A DNA stretch of 64,000 nt, taken from Methylosarcina fibrata AML-C10 (GTDB taxonomy: Bacteria; Pseudomonadota; Gammaproteobacteria; Methylococcales; Methylomonadaceae). The notes beneath the pieces were generated by a model. That model saw only the letters and a program-made list of their open reading frames with translations, had not been told where the DNA came from and did not search any database. Each line of letters opens with the position of its first letter. Position 1 is the stretch's first letter. Positions 1 through 9,465 of this stretch are shown one piece after another. Position numbers and translations under genes: made by a program. The stretch lies in the NCBI RefSeq assembly GCF_000372865.1, contig NZ_KB889965.1:1872990-1936989 (forward strand), written 5' to 3'.

Positions 1-153
1 CTCCCATGCTTGTTTGTCACCCATTTTGGGCGGCATAGCGTCATGGCAGACAGCACAGTTGTTGCTATATACTTCCTGACCATCGGCTGCGTGAGACTGT
101 GTCGCAAATAAAAAAACAGCTAAGACGGCGCTGGTGGTAAGCATGAATTTCAT
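1..153 (-). CDS. c-type cytochrome, N-terminal part (cut by window edge)
   Basis: Only the first 51 codons are in the window. They show a signal peptide ending near Ser-His-Ala-Ala, followed by a haem-binding CAVCH motif at residues 33-37, so the product is a small exported cytochrome c of the class I type (periplasmic electron carrier). The start at 153 is preceded by an AGGAGA-like ribosome site. It is the furthest downstream visible member of a minus-strand group with two other CxxCH proteins (520-1275 and 1313-2632), which suggests a shared redox role. The C-terminal half, with the axial Met ligand, is not visible. Confidence 0.75.
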   Translation of the reverse strand, partial: MKFMLTTSAVLAVFLFATQSHAADGQEVYSNNCAVCHDAMPPKMGDKQAWE

Positions 154-519
154 AGTTTTCTCCTGTCATTGAAAGATTGGAATTGCTTGAAAAATTTATT
201 TTTTATTCGGTAGCGTGTTTCCCGATATTGCTGCCGAATAGCGAAACAAACATGGGTGCTATTCTGAACCCGAAGCGAACCCGTCGCGCATTGAACGCGT
301 AGCATGCTTCCCGGGATGAGCAGGGCCATTTCGACTAGCAAAACCCCCTCGGCTATTTCCACTTCATCAACGACCTTGCGTTGATCTTCTGATCCAGTTG
401 CCTTCATTTCCAATGAAGAAAATGAAAATCGCTAGCAGCATAATATCAGGCGTTCTAAAGGGTAGAATATTCCCTTTTTGCTTGTTGATCTCGTTTCCCC
501 TTTTTCTATCCTCCTATGC
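154..519. other. Intergenic stretch, no convincing gene
   Basis: This 366-base gap separates the partial cytochrome from the membrane CxxCH protein. A reading frame of 87 codons exists on the minus strand (150-413), but it has no recognisable domain, no good ribosome site and overlaps the cytochrome start, so I do not call it. No clear terminator or operator was seen. Confidence 0.5.
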
Positions 520-1275
520 TTAGTTTGGATCGACAGGTGCAGTGCCCTGTTTTTTTAACCACATTTCCCATAGTGAAATAAGGATCTGTGCAGCCAGCGC
601 CAGACCCATTAAGCCTCCCCCAATAATGACAATATAGGCAAAAAAGGGTTGATACTTTGTGATCCACCAGGATCCGATATCTATCCAGATCGCGACGTAA
701 GGTATCACAAGGATGGGCAATTTCAAGGCTGAGGTGATTTCGCTCAGCGAAAATATCATTCCAGTCAGAAGGAAAATGATGCTGATACCGAACAAATGAA
801 CATGAGATACACGTGCAAGCTGATCTAGGCTTGGTCCCATGTCAATGCGTGTCACTTCGCGGACTTCTTCATAGGTGGCTAAGGACGGAACGGAAGGATT
901 CGACTTTGCGTTGTGGCAAATAACGCAGCTTTTATCCAACAGCGGTTTTACCTTTTCTCGATAACCTTCAACTGACGCCCCCGTGTTTATCCAATGAAAC
1001 ACCTCCTCTTTTTCCGAAGAGGTGATCTTATTCGACATTATCCCTCGCAGAGCAGATTCAAGGCGGGAATTGCTTGGCACGCCGTGATATTTCATGGTAA
1101 TTCCTTCGACTAACCCCATCCCCATCCTTTTGTGTGGATCTACGTCCACAAGAAACAAATAGAACAGCGCCGCCAAATATCCTATTCCTATCGTCAGTAA
1201 AAAAACGCTAAACAATAGGCGCAGGGACGCCGGCAGGATCTTTAAAGAAAAACGTGATTTCACAAGCGCTTGCAT
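520..1275 (-). CDS. Membrane protein with one c-type haem motif
   Basis: A 251-residue inner-membrane protein. One helix lies near the N-terminus (about residues 20-45). A periplasmic segment follows with a CVICH haem-binding motif at about residues 117-121, then four hydrophobic helices to the C-terminus with histidines (HVHLFG) at the start of the first. The ATG at 1275 is chosen over the upstream ATG at 1287 because a perfect GGAGG lies five bases before it. The family is known only as a membrane cytochrome-like protein; homologues are sometimes misnamed elongation factor. It sits between a cytochrome c and a CxxCH porin, so a role in electron transfer across the envelope is inferred, not shown. 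Confidence 0.7.
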   Translation of the reverse strand: MQALVKSRFSLKILPASLRLLFSVFLLTIGIGYLAALFYLFLVDVDPHKRMGMGLVEGITMKYHGVPSNSRLESALRGIMSNKITSSEKEEVFHWINTGASVEGYREKVKPLLDKSCVICHNAKSNPSVPSLATYEEVREVTRIDMGPSLDQLARVSHVHLFGISIIFLLTGMIFSLSEITSALKLPILVIPYVAIWIDIGSWWITKYQPFFAYIVIIGGGLMGLALAAQILISLWEMWLKKQGTAPVDPN

Positions 1276-1312
1276 GGATGCCTCCATCTATCGTAGCTAG
1301 AAGCTTTTGGCT

Positions 1313-2632
1313 TCAAAACAAGAGCCAGGCCAGCAAAAAAATGCTGTTATTGTCGGACGCATTTCTGCCGAACCCGTCATAGTTGTGGCTGGCTCCATTG
1401 AATTGTCCATAGGCTGTATACCGTGCCGCCAGTTTCACATTTGACAAAGGCAGATAATTTAGTTCTGCAATCAAGCCATTGCTGTTTGGCTTGCCGTTGG
1501 CGCTGCCTGTAACCGGCTCTCCGGTGTTGTATTTGAGAGCATTGCTATTGCCCCAGGTGGAAAAAAACTGGATGCCGCCGCCAAAAAGGCGTTGATAGTA
1601 ATAATGGGCATCAATCCTGAAAGTTTGCAGAACATCCGATTTATTAGACGTGAAGCCTTGGGCAAAACTTGCATTCCAGTCTTGCGCTTCCCTGATCCAG
1701 GTCGCAGCGGTGCTAACAATATGCTCTCCGCCGATATACTGGTATTGGGCATCGAGGGCAACGTCCGTAAAACGATCTGCAGGCCCTCCCGTATTATCGG
1801 GGTCCGGAAAAACGTCAGCCACCATGCCGTAGGTTCCCGCCGCCAAGCTATGAGATCCCCATTCGTGTTGTAAGGCAACACGCCAATAGGGTGCAAAGTC
1901 ATTTACTACGTTTTCTGTTGGGACGCCAGCACCCAACGGACGTAGCAACCCTCGTCTGGCGCTACGATAAAAGGCCACTTCCCCATAGACCAGATTATCC
2001 CATAAGGTATAGACACCCAAGCCTCCTACTTGGCTAGCCAGTGTTGTGTCGATCTGTGTTCGCGCGGCCGGTGACAGTGCAGCCGTTTCGGCATGGGGAA
2101 AACTCCATTGCGGTGTGCTGTTATAGATATCCGACAGCGTCGGATTATTGTTGAGCGTAAGACCATAAACCATCTCCTGGTTATCAGCAAAAGAAAGGCT
2201 ATCGGCATAGCGGGCGTCAAACATCTCCACCACGACCTTGTCCTCTATGCCGTCATAAGAGGCTTGGATTAAAGCCCCCGATTTCTTGGTTATTTTCCCT
2301 CCATAATATAAACCTACCGCCTGCGGGATGACTTCATCGTTATGGGGAAAATTCTCTGGATCTGTATTTTTCGTTTTCTGGGTAGAAACCCAGGAAACCT
2401 GCAATAGGGCTGAAATAGGGAGCGAGGCAGGAAATTTGACATTGGGAGCTTTTTGACTGAAGCCGCGCAACTTGAACTGCCGCCCGAACGGCGTCAGTTC
2501 CGGGAAGACCGTATGGCAGGAGGAGCACTGCATACCTGTCTGGCGTCCCATGCTGGGGACGGCGTAGATGTTGGCTGAAGCCAATAATCCGAGAAATACT
2601 GTAATTCCTATCCGAAACCTTGCCATATTCAT
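1313..2632 (-). CDS. Outer-membrane porin-like protein with N-terminal CxxCH
   Basis: A 439-residue exported protein. The signal peptide ends near Ile-Tyr-Ala (residue 24). A CSSCH haem motif sits at residues 36-40, followed by a segment typical of small cytochromes (PELTPFGRQFKLRG). The rest has alternating polar and aromatic strands ending in Phe, as in outer-membrane beta-barrels. This is the architecture of porin-cytochrome proteins that may place one haem at the mouth of a barrel. An alternative ATG at 2626 has slightly better ribosome-site spacing. The adjacent membrane CxxCH protein and cytochrome c suggest one electron-transfer module. The substrate is unknown. Confidence 0.7.
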   Translation of the reverse strand: MNMARFRIGITVFLGLLASANIYAVPSMGRQTGMQCSSCHTVFPELTPFGRQFKLRGFSQKAPNVKFPASLPISALLQVSWVSTQKTKNTDPENFPHNDEVIPQAVGLYYGGKITKKSGALIQASYDGIEDKVVVEMFDARYADSLSFADNQEMVYGLTLNNNPTLSDIYNSTPQWSFPHAETAALSPAARTQIDTTLASQVGGLGVYTLWDNLVYGEVAFYRSARRGLLRPLGAGVPTENVVNDFAPYWRVALQHEWGSHSLAAGTYGMVADVFPDPDNTGGPADRFTDVALDAQYQYIGGEHIVSTAATWIREAQDWNASFAQGFTSNKSDVLQTFRIDAHYYYQRLFGGGIQFFSTWGNSNALKYNTGEPVTGSANGKPNSNGLIAELNYLPLSNVKLAARYTAYGQFNGASHNYDGFGRNASDNNSIFLLAWLLF

Positions 2633-2736
2633 TCACCTCTATTGATATGATCTAGTGACTACCTGCGACTCTTTTTATCATTTTTGTTTTCCGAGCAGAT
2701 TTCCGTAGCATTAGTTAGATGGCCGCTACTCTGAGA

Positions 2737-3753
2737 TTAACGCACCAGTATGGCAATGAGGTAGCTAAGGTACAATGCTCCATTAATGCCGAACTGCCAG
2801 ACCTGTAAATAACCGCGCCGGATCGCCAACCTGAGCCAAAGCGCGGCAGCAAAAGTCACCAGTACACCTGTAAGTACTTCTACACGTAATGCCGTCCACG
2901 GGGTGAGCAATATCCCGATGGAAGGCAGGATCGTTCCCTGGAATACCATCGCACCGGTAATATTGCCGAAAGCCAGGGTATCTTTGCGTCGGCGGATCCA
3001 TAGGATGCTATTAATCTTTTCCGGGAGTTCGGTCGCAATGGGAATGATGAGCAAAGACATCAACAGCACCGAGATCCCAAGGTCCCGTGACACATGTTCC
3101 ACGGCGTGGACAAAGCCTTTGGCACCTAATACCACCAACCCCAACCCAAGTACAAGCTGGGATAGGATTACAACCATGTAGTTAGGTAGTCCCAGGTAAC
3201 ATGAATACAGGCGGGAGTCTGCATGCGTGCCGCGTCCATCTTCGACCAATTGGGCCGACTTGCCTATGGTAAGCAGCATATAGATAAAGTAAGTCAACAC
3301 CAATGCGGCGACGAGCGCTACATGGATCGCCAGGAAATACCGGGGATTATGGGGAACAATCAATGCGATAGCGGCAATGCCGTAGGCCAGCAGGAAACAA
3401 TCGAGATCGCGCGTAAGTCCCGATAGCTCCGGGGTGAGTTGCCCTTTGAATCCACGTTGTCTCAATACCGAGAAAGCCATCAAGCTGAGGGACAAGGTTG
3501 ACAACATGAGCGGGGCGCCAAGAATTACACCAACGCCAATTTCCTCATTGACATTAACGCGCTCTGTGCCGGCGAAAACCGCAATAAGGGGCACCATACT
3601 TTCGGGCAGAGCGGTTCCCACTGCCGCCAGCAGCGATCCAGTCACGCCTTCAGAGATATGAAGCCGAGTCCCAAGATGTTCTAGCGCATTGGTAAAAATC
3701 TCGGCGGCAATGAGAATAACGAGCAACATCGCCACTAACAGTATGGCCATCAT
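2737..3753 (-). CDS. Ca2+/cation antiporter (CaCA family, YrbG-like)
   Basis: A 338-residue, roughly ten-helix inner-membrane protein. It has the two inverted alpha repeats of the Na+/Ca2+ exchanger superfamily: GTALPESMVPLIAV near residues 47-60 and IPIATELPEK in the second half. These contain the acidic ion-binding residues. The length fits bacterial YrbG-type exchangers. It starts 9 bases after the stop of the RND pump gene upstream, so it is almost certainly translated from the same mRNA and may export or exchange a divalent ion. The exact ion cannot be read from the sequence. Confidence 0.85.
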   Translation of the reverse strand: MMAILLVAMLLVILIAAEIFTNALEHLGTRLHISEGVTGSLLAAVGTALPESMVPLIAVFAGTERVNVNEEIGVGVILGAPLMLSTLSLSLMAFSVLRQRGFKGQLTPELSGLTRDLDCFLLAYGIAAIALIVPHNPRYFLAIHVALVAALVLTYFIYMLLTIGKSAQLVEDGRGTHADSRLYSCYLGLPNYMVVILSQLVLGLGLVVLGAKGFVHAVEHVSRDLGISVLLMSLLIIPIATELPEKINSILWIRRRKDTLAFGNITGAMVFQGTILPSIGILLTPWTALRVEVLTGVLVTFAAALWLRLAIRRGYLQVWQFGINGALYLSYLIAILVR

Positions 3754-3762
3754 TTTGAGTTC

Positions 3763-6700
3763 CTATTCGCTTACCGAAAGGCGTCTGATGTCTTTATGCC
3801 AACGCCAAATCACATAAAGCGCCGGGATGACCAGCAACGTCAATAGCATGGCCGAACCGATGCCGCCGATCATAGGTGCCGCGATTCGCTTCATCACGTC
3901 GGCACCGGTGCCGGTGGCAACCATAACCGGAAACAACCCGACGATATTGGCCAGACCTGTCATCATGACCGGCCTGATGCGCTCCATCGCGCCAGCTTGT
4001 ACGGCTTCCAGTAAATCGGTTAGCGAATGCAACTGTCCGGCTTCCTGGCGTCTCCGGACGGCTTCATCCAAGTAGGACAGCATCACGGCGCTGGTTTCGG
4101 CGGCGACCCCCGCCAGCGCGATTAAACCCACCCAAACGGCGATACTCATGTTGTATCCTAAACCATACAGCGCCCATACGCCCCCGACCAGAGCCAGCGG
4201 CACACCCAGCATCACCATCAGCGTTTCGGCGACGGAACGGAATGTGAAGTAATACAAGACGAAGATGATCGCGAGGGTTAGCGGCACAAATATCTTGAGG
4301 CGCTCTTGCACCCGCTCCATGAATTCGTATTGTCCCGACCAGGTCAATGTGTAGCCTGCCGGCAACTCGATTTTTTCCTTCACGATACGCTTCAAATCCT
4401 CTACATAACCGCCGACATCCCGCCCGGCCATGTCTACGTAGACGTAACCGGACAGCATGCCGTCCTCGTCCCGTATCATCGCCGGGCCGCTGACCATGCG
4501 TAGCTCCGCGAGCTGAGTGATGGGCACCTGTGCACCATTCGGAGTGCTCACCAACACTCGTCCCAGTTTGGACAAGTCGTCGCGTAGTTCACGCAAATAA
4601 CGCACATTGACGGGATAGCGCTCGCGTCCCTCAATGGTGGTGGTAATGCTTTCCCCGCCAATGGCCGACTCGATGATCTTGCTGACATCCATCACCGTGA
4701 AGCCATAACGGGCGATCTCATCGCGCTTGATGACGAAGTCGAGAAAATAGCCGCCCGAAACCCGTTCCGCGTAAACGCTGCGAGTGCCGGGAACCTCTTT
4801 GGCAATCATCTCTATGGCCTTACCGATCTCCTCGATTTTTTTGAGGTCTGGCCCGAATATCTTGATGCCTACTGGCGTGCGCACGCCAGTGGTGAGCATG
4901 TCGATGCGCGCCTTGATTGGCATGGACCAGGTATTGGTCACGCCTGGAAACTGCAAGGCACGATCCATCTCGGCGATCAGGTCTTCGTAACCCAGGCCCT
5001 CTCGCCATTGCCCCTTGGATTTGAGTTCCACCACGACTTCCATCATGCTGAAAGGGGCCGGATCGGTGGAGGTTTCAGCGCGGCCGGACTTGCCGAATAC
5101 ATGCTCGACTTCTGGAAACGCCTTAAGTTTCCTATCCATTTGTTGCAAGAGCTTCCCCGCTTCGGTGACTGAGATACCCGGCAGCGTGGTGGGCATATAT
5201 AGAATGGTACCTTCATACATCGGTGGCATGAATTCCGAACCCATGCGCTGATACGGCAACGCGATGCTGGCGATAAGCAAGATAGCCATGGCGACAAGAA
5301 TTGTTCGGTAGCGCAGCGCGAGCCTGAGAACAGGCGCGTAAGCCCACTGCAGCAAGCGACTGATCGGGTTGCGCTGCTCCGGGATGATTTTCCCTCTGAT
5401 AAAAAGGGACAGCAAGGCCGGGATCAGGGTGACCGCGATTACTGCGCTCATGGCGATGGACAGGTTTTTGGTCAATGCCAACGGTTTGAACAAGCGGCCT
5501 TCCTGACCCTCCAGGGTGAAGACCGGCATGAAGGCGACGGCGATCACCAGCAGCGAGGCGAAAATAGGAGGGCCCACTTCCTTGGCGGAATTGATGAGCA
5601 CACGGTTGCGGTCGCCCACGCGGCCGCCGCGCTCCCATTCCTCCAGGCGACGGTGAGCATTGTCGACCATCACGATGGAGGCGTCCACCATGTCGCCGAC
5701 GGCAACGATGATGCCGCCGATGGACATGATATTCATGCCGACCCCAAGGAAATACATCGGAATAAAAGCGATCAGGATGGCGATGGGCAAGGTGATGATG
5801 GGAATCAGGGCGGAGCGGAAATGCAGCAGGAAGACGATGATCAAGACGCTGACCGTGATCAACTCCTCTATCAGGTTTTCATTGGCGGTGGAAACAGCCT
5901 CCTTGATCAAGTCACTGCGGTCGTAGGCAGTGACGATTTTGACCCCTGTGGGAAGAGACGGCTCGATCTCCTTGAGTTTGGCTTTGACGCGATCAATCAC
6001 CTCCGTGGCATCCTGGCCGTAGCGCATGATAACGACGCCGCCCACCGCCTCGCCTTGGCCGTTAAGCTCGACCAACCCTCGCCGCATGTCCGGCCCCAGG
6101 CTGACCGTGGCGACCTCGCGCAGCAGGATCGGCGTGCCGCTCGGGCTGGCGCCGACCGCGATCTGCTCGACATCGGCGGTCGATTTGATATAACCTCGCC
6201 CCCGGATCATGTATTCGATGCCGGAAAACTCGACGACCCGGCCGCCGACATCAAGGTTGCTCATGCGCACCTTCTCGATGATCTCGTTCAGGTTAAGCCG
6301 ATAGGCCAGCACTTTGGTGGGATCGAGATTGATCTGATACTGGCGCACGAAACCTCCCACGCTGGCAACTTCGGCCACGCCGTCCACGGCGCGGAGCCAG
6401 TAGCGCAAATACCAGTCCTGGAACGAGCGCAGCGACGCGAGATCTTGTTGCCCGGTTTCATCGACCAGCGCGTATTGAAACACCCAGCCCACCGCCGTGG
6501 CGTCCGGCCCAAGCTGCGGTGTCACGCCTTCCGGCAGGCGCCCCGAGAGCTGGTTGAGGTATTCCAGCACCCGCGAGCGCGCCCAATAAATATCGGTGCC
6601 GTCCTTGAAGAGGACATAGACGTAGGAGTAGCCGAAATCCGAAAATCCCCGTACGACCGTCACATTGGGTGCGGACAGAAGCGCCGTGATGATGGGATAG

Positions 6701-6897
6701 GTGATCTGGTCTTCCACCAGATCGGGGGATCGCCCCATCCAGGTCGTATATACAATCACCTGAGTGTCGGACAAATCCGGCAGGGCGTCTAGTGGGGTGT
6801 TTTTCATCGCCCACAAGCCGCCCGCGGAAAGTGCGAAAACCAGCAAGAATACGATGATGCGGTTTTTAGCGCAAAATTCGATGATGTTCTCGACCAT
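3763..6897 (-). CDS. Heavy-metal RND efflux pump, inner-membrane subunit (CusA/CzcA type)
   Basis: A 1044-residue proton-driven pump of the HME-RND family. The length and 12-helix pattern are complete, with two large periplasmic loops. Recognisable family stretches include LPDLSDTQVIVYT near residue 40, GTDIYWARSRVLEYL near 105, GDMVDASIVMVDNAHRRLEEW near 410 and LEGQEGRLFKPLA near 470. The wording is closer to CusA (Cu+/Ag+) than to CzcA, including the IDMLTTGVRTP region with its Met, but metal choice is uncertain because no CusF is seen. It pairs with the adaptor at 8329 and the outer-membrane factor at 9462. A CDF transporter and a 106-residue protein intervene. Confidence 0.9.
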   Translation of the reverse strand: MVENIIEFCAKNRIIVFLLVFALSAGGLWAMKNTPLDALPDLSDTQVIVYTTWMGRSPDLVEDQITYPIITALLSAPNVTVVRGFSDFGYSYVYVLFKDGTDIYWARSRVLEYLNQLSGRLPEGVTPQLGPDATAVGWVFQYALVDETGQQDLASLRSFQDWYLRYWLRAVDGVAEVASVGGFVRQYQINLDPTKVLAYRLNLNEIIEKVRMSNLDVGGRVVEFSGIEYMIRGRGYIKSTADVEQIAVGASPSGTPILLREVATVSLGPDMRRGLVELNGQGEAVGGVVIMRYGQDATEVIDRVKAKLKEIEPSLPTGVKIVTAYDRSDLIKEAVSTANENLIEELITVSVLIIVFLLHFRSALIPIITLPIAILIAFIPMYFLGVGMNIMSIGGIIVAVGDMVDASIVMVDNAHRRLEEWERGGRVGDRNRVLINSAKEVGPPIFASLLVIAVAFMPVFTLEGQEGRLFKPLALTKNLSIAMSAVIAVTLIPALLSLFIRGKIIPEQRNPISRLLQWAYAPVLRLALRYRTILVAMAILLIASIALPYQRMGSEFMPPMYEGTILYMPTTLPGISVTEAGKLLQQMDRKLKAFPEVEHVFGKSGRAETSTDPAPFSMMEVVVELKSKGQWREGLGYEDLIAEMDRALQFPGVTNTWSMPIKARIDMLTTGVRTPVGIKIFGPDLKKIEEIGKAIEMIAKEVPGTRSVYAERVSGGYFLDFVIKRDEIARYGFTVMDVSKIIESAIGGESITTTIEGRERYPVNVRYLRELRDDLSKLGRVLVSTPNGAQVPITQLAELRMVSGPAMIRDEDGMLSGYVYVDMAGRDVGGYVEDLKRIVKEKIELPAGYTLTWSGQYEFMERVQERLKIFVPLTLAIIFVLYYFTFRSVAETLMVMLGVPLALVGGVWALYGLGYNMSIAVWVGLIALAGVAAETSAVMLSYLDEAVRRRQEAGQLHSLTDLLEAVQAGAMERIRPVMMTGLANIVGLFPVMVATGTGADVMKRIAAPMIGGIGSAMLLTLLVIPALYVIWRWHKDIRRLSVSE

Positions 6898-7121
6898 GCA
6901 ATTCTCTATGCTGACATTGAAAAATTCCCACCCTGATAGCCTGGCTTTTTCTTCTGATAAGGAAGAATGTTGGACTGCATAAAACTTGAACGTAAACTCA
7001 GTATGATGCCTTCACTTCCCACAAGGCTGCCATTACCCCATTAGAAGCTGAACGCCCAAGTGGGGCGATAAAGGATTCCATCCGCTTTTCTCAACAAATT
7101 TTTGGAACTAAAACTGCCGGA

Positions 7122-7442
7122 TTATTTCAGTTTCTCGATCCGTTGCAGAGCTGCCACGCCGAATGCACTATCGGGTTCCTTTTGACAGATACGTTCCAAT
7201 GTATCCAAACTTTTGTCATTCAATAACGCGATCGCCTGCAGACGCACGGAGGGATAATGTGCCCTGAGCGCCGCCAGTTCCCGGAGATAGGCATTGGATT
7301 CGTTTAGTAACCGGAGCAGGATTCTTTCAGGGTTGCCGGTGAAGAGATCACGGACCAGATTATCATAGTGCTCTTGTTCCCGAAGGACGTCTCGGGGATC
7401 GGCTCTAGGCGGTTCGGTGGGGTCGTGGCAGCAGGAACTCAT
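7122..7442 (-). CDS. Small Cys-rich-start protein of unknown function in the metal-pump operon
   Basis: A 106-residue soluble protein that begins MSSCCHD, a possible metal-binding tip, followed by amphipathic helices rich in Leu and Arg. No signal peptide or membrane segment is seen. The ATG at 7442 is preceded by an AGGAG-like site. It lies between the CDF transporter and the RND pump gene, all on the minus strand, so a link to metal handling is plausible but inferred only from position. I do not recognise the family. Confidence 0.6.
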   Translation of the reverse strand: MSSCCHDPTEPPRADPRDVLREQEHYDNLVRDLFTGNPERILLRLLNESNAYLRELAALRAHYPSVRLQAIALLNDKSLDTLERICQKEPDSAFGVAALQRIEKLK

Positions 7443-7506
7443 GGTATTACTCCTTTTGTGGTTGTCATGAATCAGGTTACAGTCAAACTTTGATAAATTG
7501 TGAAAA

Positions 7507-7576
7507 ATTCAGCCTTTCATGCCCGCCATGCCACCGACTTTTTTTGGCACGGAATTCGATAATATCCTCGACCATA
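7507..7576 (-). pseudogene. Scar of a lost czcB-czcA copy
   Basis: Read on the minus strand, this begins with a ribosome site and ATG followed by codons matching the first residues of the RND pump at 6897 (M-V-E-x-I-I-E-F). Within ten codons it runs into the end of an adaptor gene, V-G-G-M-x-G-M-K and stop, as at the end of the gene at 8329. The simplest reading is that a second adaptor-pump pair was once present in tandem and was removed by a deletion from within one pump gene to within the next adaptor gene. Confidence 0.6.
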
Positions 7577-7685
7577 AATTCCCCTATATCTCGTCCTTGA
7601 AGCCCTTCCGAAAGGCATAAAGAGAAGATGAAGTTTTCGGGTTCTCACGCTCCGTGAGAAAACAGAAAAGGTTAAACTTAACATA

Positions 7686-8300
7686 TCAGGCCGGTACCCG
7701 AATCTCTTCCAATGCAGCAATCATGACGCCGATTGCGGATATTAAAAGAAGCAACACCAGACAAGAGGCTACGACAATATCAGGCCACCCTGTACCTGTG
7801 TACCAAACCGCTCCGGAGGCGATAAATACAGACAAATTCGAGGCAATGTCGTTACGAGAGCATTCCCACACCGAACTCATATTGATATCTTCATGGCGGT
7901 GGCGCCATAAAAGAAAAAGGCAAAGGGAGTTGGCGGCGAGACCCAGTAGACTGAACACGCTCATCACCTCAAAGAGAGGGAGGGTTGGCGTAAGCAGTTT
8001 AAACACAACTTGAGCCGCTACAGCATAAGCAGCTAGAAAAATGAGGGCGCCTTTAAATAAGGCCACTCTGGCCTTGAAGACAGCGCCTCTGGAAACTGCG
8101 TACAGGCTGATGCCGTAGGTCAATGCGTCTCCGAGATTATCAAGACTGTCGGACAGGAGGGCGGATGACTTGCCATAAAACGCAGCGGCAACAATCACAA
8201 TAAACATTAAAACATTGATGCCGAGTACAGCCCATAACGTGCCGCGCTGCCGTTTTTGCAGCCGTTCCAAAGCACAATTCTGATTGCAACAGCCAGCCAT
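7686..8300 (-). CDS. Short cation diffusion facilitator (CDF) transporter
   Basis: A 204-residue, six-helix inner-membrane protein. The CDF signature SDSLDNLGDALTYG in the second helix carries the metal-binding Asp residues (about 50-60), and RNDIASN in the fifth helix holds the partner site. The C-terminal cytoplasmic domain of full-length CDF proteins (about 300 residues) is absent, as in a known short subgroup. The N-terminus has CCNQNC, a possible metal-binding motif. It lies directly behind the adaptor gene in the pump operon. It probably moves Zn2+, Co2+ or Cd2+ from cytoplasm to periplasm. Confidence 0.82.
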   Translation of the reverse strand: MAGCCNQNCALERLQKRQRGTLWAVLGINVLMFIVIVAAAFYGKSSALLSDSLDNLGDALTYGISLYAVSRGAVFKARVALFKGALIFLAAYAVAAQVVFKLLTPTLPLFEVMSVFSLLGLAANSLCLFLLWRHRHEDINMSSVWECSRNDIASNLSVFIASGAVWYTGTGWPDIVVASCLVLLLLISAIGVMIAALEEIRVPA

Positions 8301-8328
8301 GATGATCCCCCCTCTTATGCTTCAAAAA

Positions 8329-9465
8329 TCAATGCTTCATGCCCGGCATGCCGCCGACCGCAGCCTTTAGCTGGCTCTCGGAGTCGAGCAGAAAGTTGGC
8401 CGAGGTGACGATGTGTTCGCCTTCCTTCAAGCCTTCGACGATTTCCACCCAATCACCGCCACGCAGTCCAATTTTGACGTTACGCCATTCCAATCTGCCG
8501 CCGCCATGATGGATGAAGATGATTTGCCGCTCGCCCGATTCCAGCACCGCATCCTTGGAAACCGCCAGCCGCGTCCCGAGCGGCACCGCAAGTTCGACAT
8601 TCGCATACATACCGGGCTTCAATAACTCCTTCGGGTTGTCCAGTTCGAAACGGACTTTAGCGGTACGCGTTTCGGGGTCGACGGTCGGATAGATAAAGGC
8701 GATACGGCCGGTAAATACCGTTTGCGGGGCGTAAGACAAGCTCACCTGTGCGGTTTGTCCGGCTTGGATCAACGGCAGTTCGTATTCGTAGATATCGGCG
8801 ATGACCCAGATTTTCGACAGATCGGCGATCGTATAGAGCACTTCACCCGGCATCACGCGCATTCCGGCCAAAGCGGTTTTCTCGATTACCGTACCGTTCA
8901 GCGGCGCATGGAAGGGCAGGGTCTTCAATACCTTGCCGGTTCGTTCCAGATCCTTAATGTGATAATCGGCGATATCCCATAATTGCAGGCGGCGGCGCGA
9001 TACCTCGAGAATATTGCGCGCCCCTTCCGCAACTTCTGGAAAGTCGCTGGTTCCCAAGGTCTTCGCGGCGCGCACGGCCAGCAAGTATTCTTCCTGAGTG
9101 GCAACCAGATCGGGGCTGTACAGCGTGAACAGCAGCTGGCCTTTTTTGACTTTCTGACCGGTCGTATTCACGTACAGCTGATCGATCCAGCCTTCCAGCT
9201 TGATGTTGACGCGCGCTAACCGGCGTTCATCGGTTTCGACGCGGCCCACGGTGCGAATGGTTTTGTTGACTTCCCGTCGCGTCGCTTCTTCGAATTTGAC
9301 GCCAATCGATTGCAGACGCTCGTTGCTGATGGTCATTGTGTTGGGAATCTTACCGGTCGCCGCCGCCGAGTGCGCAGCATGATCCTGGTTTTCGGCAGCC
9401 GCGCAACGAATTGACAATAACCCTATGAGGAGCAAACCTCTTGTGGAAGTGACTAAATTTATCAT
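8329..9465 (-). CDS. RND periplasmic adaptor (CusB/CzcB type)
   Basis: A 378-residue membrane-fusion protein linking the inner-membrane pump to the outer-membrane channel. A signal peptide is followed by family stretches typical of CusB: LYVNTTGQKVKKGQLLFTLYSP and QEEYLLA, the lipoyl-like and hairpin parts. A beta-barrel domain (VSLSYAP.TVFTGRIAFIYP) follows. It ends in GGMPGMKH, a Met/His tail that could bind metal. Its ATG overlaps the stop of the outer-membrane factor gene (ATGA at 9462-9465), so the two are translationally coupled. Confidence 0.9.
   Translation of the reverse strand: MINLVTSTRGLLLIGLLSIRCAAAENQDHAAHSAAATGKIPNTMTISNERLQSIGVKFEEATRREVNKTIRTVGRVETDERRLARVNIKLEGWIDQLYVNTTGQKVKKGQLLFTLYSPDLVATQEEYLLAVRAAKTLGTSDFPEVAEGARNILEVSRRRLQLWDIADYHIKDLERTGKVLKTLPFHAPLNGTVIEKTALAGMRVMPGEVLYTIADLSKIWVIADIYEYELPLIQAGQTAQVSLSYAPQTVFTGRIAFIYPTVDPETRTAKVRFELDNPKELLKPGMYANVELAVPLGTRLAVSKDAVLESGERQIIFIHHGGGRLEWRNVKIGLRGGDWVEIVEGLKEGEHIVTSANFLLDSESQLKAAVGGMPGMKH

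Noticed and set aside
150-413. Minus-strand open frame of 87 codons.
   Set aside because: No ribosome site, no recognisable domain, and it overlaps the start of the cytochrome gene.
5653-6792. Long plus-strand open frame of 379 codons inside the pump gene.
   Set aside because: It is the antisense of the RND pump gene; its His/Asp-rich wording is what the reverse of such GC-rich codons gives.
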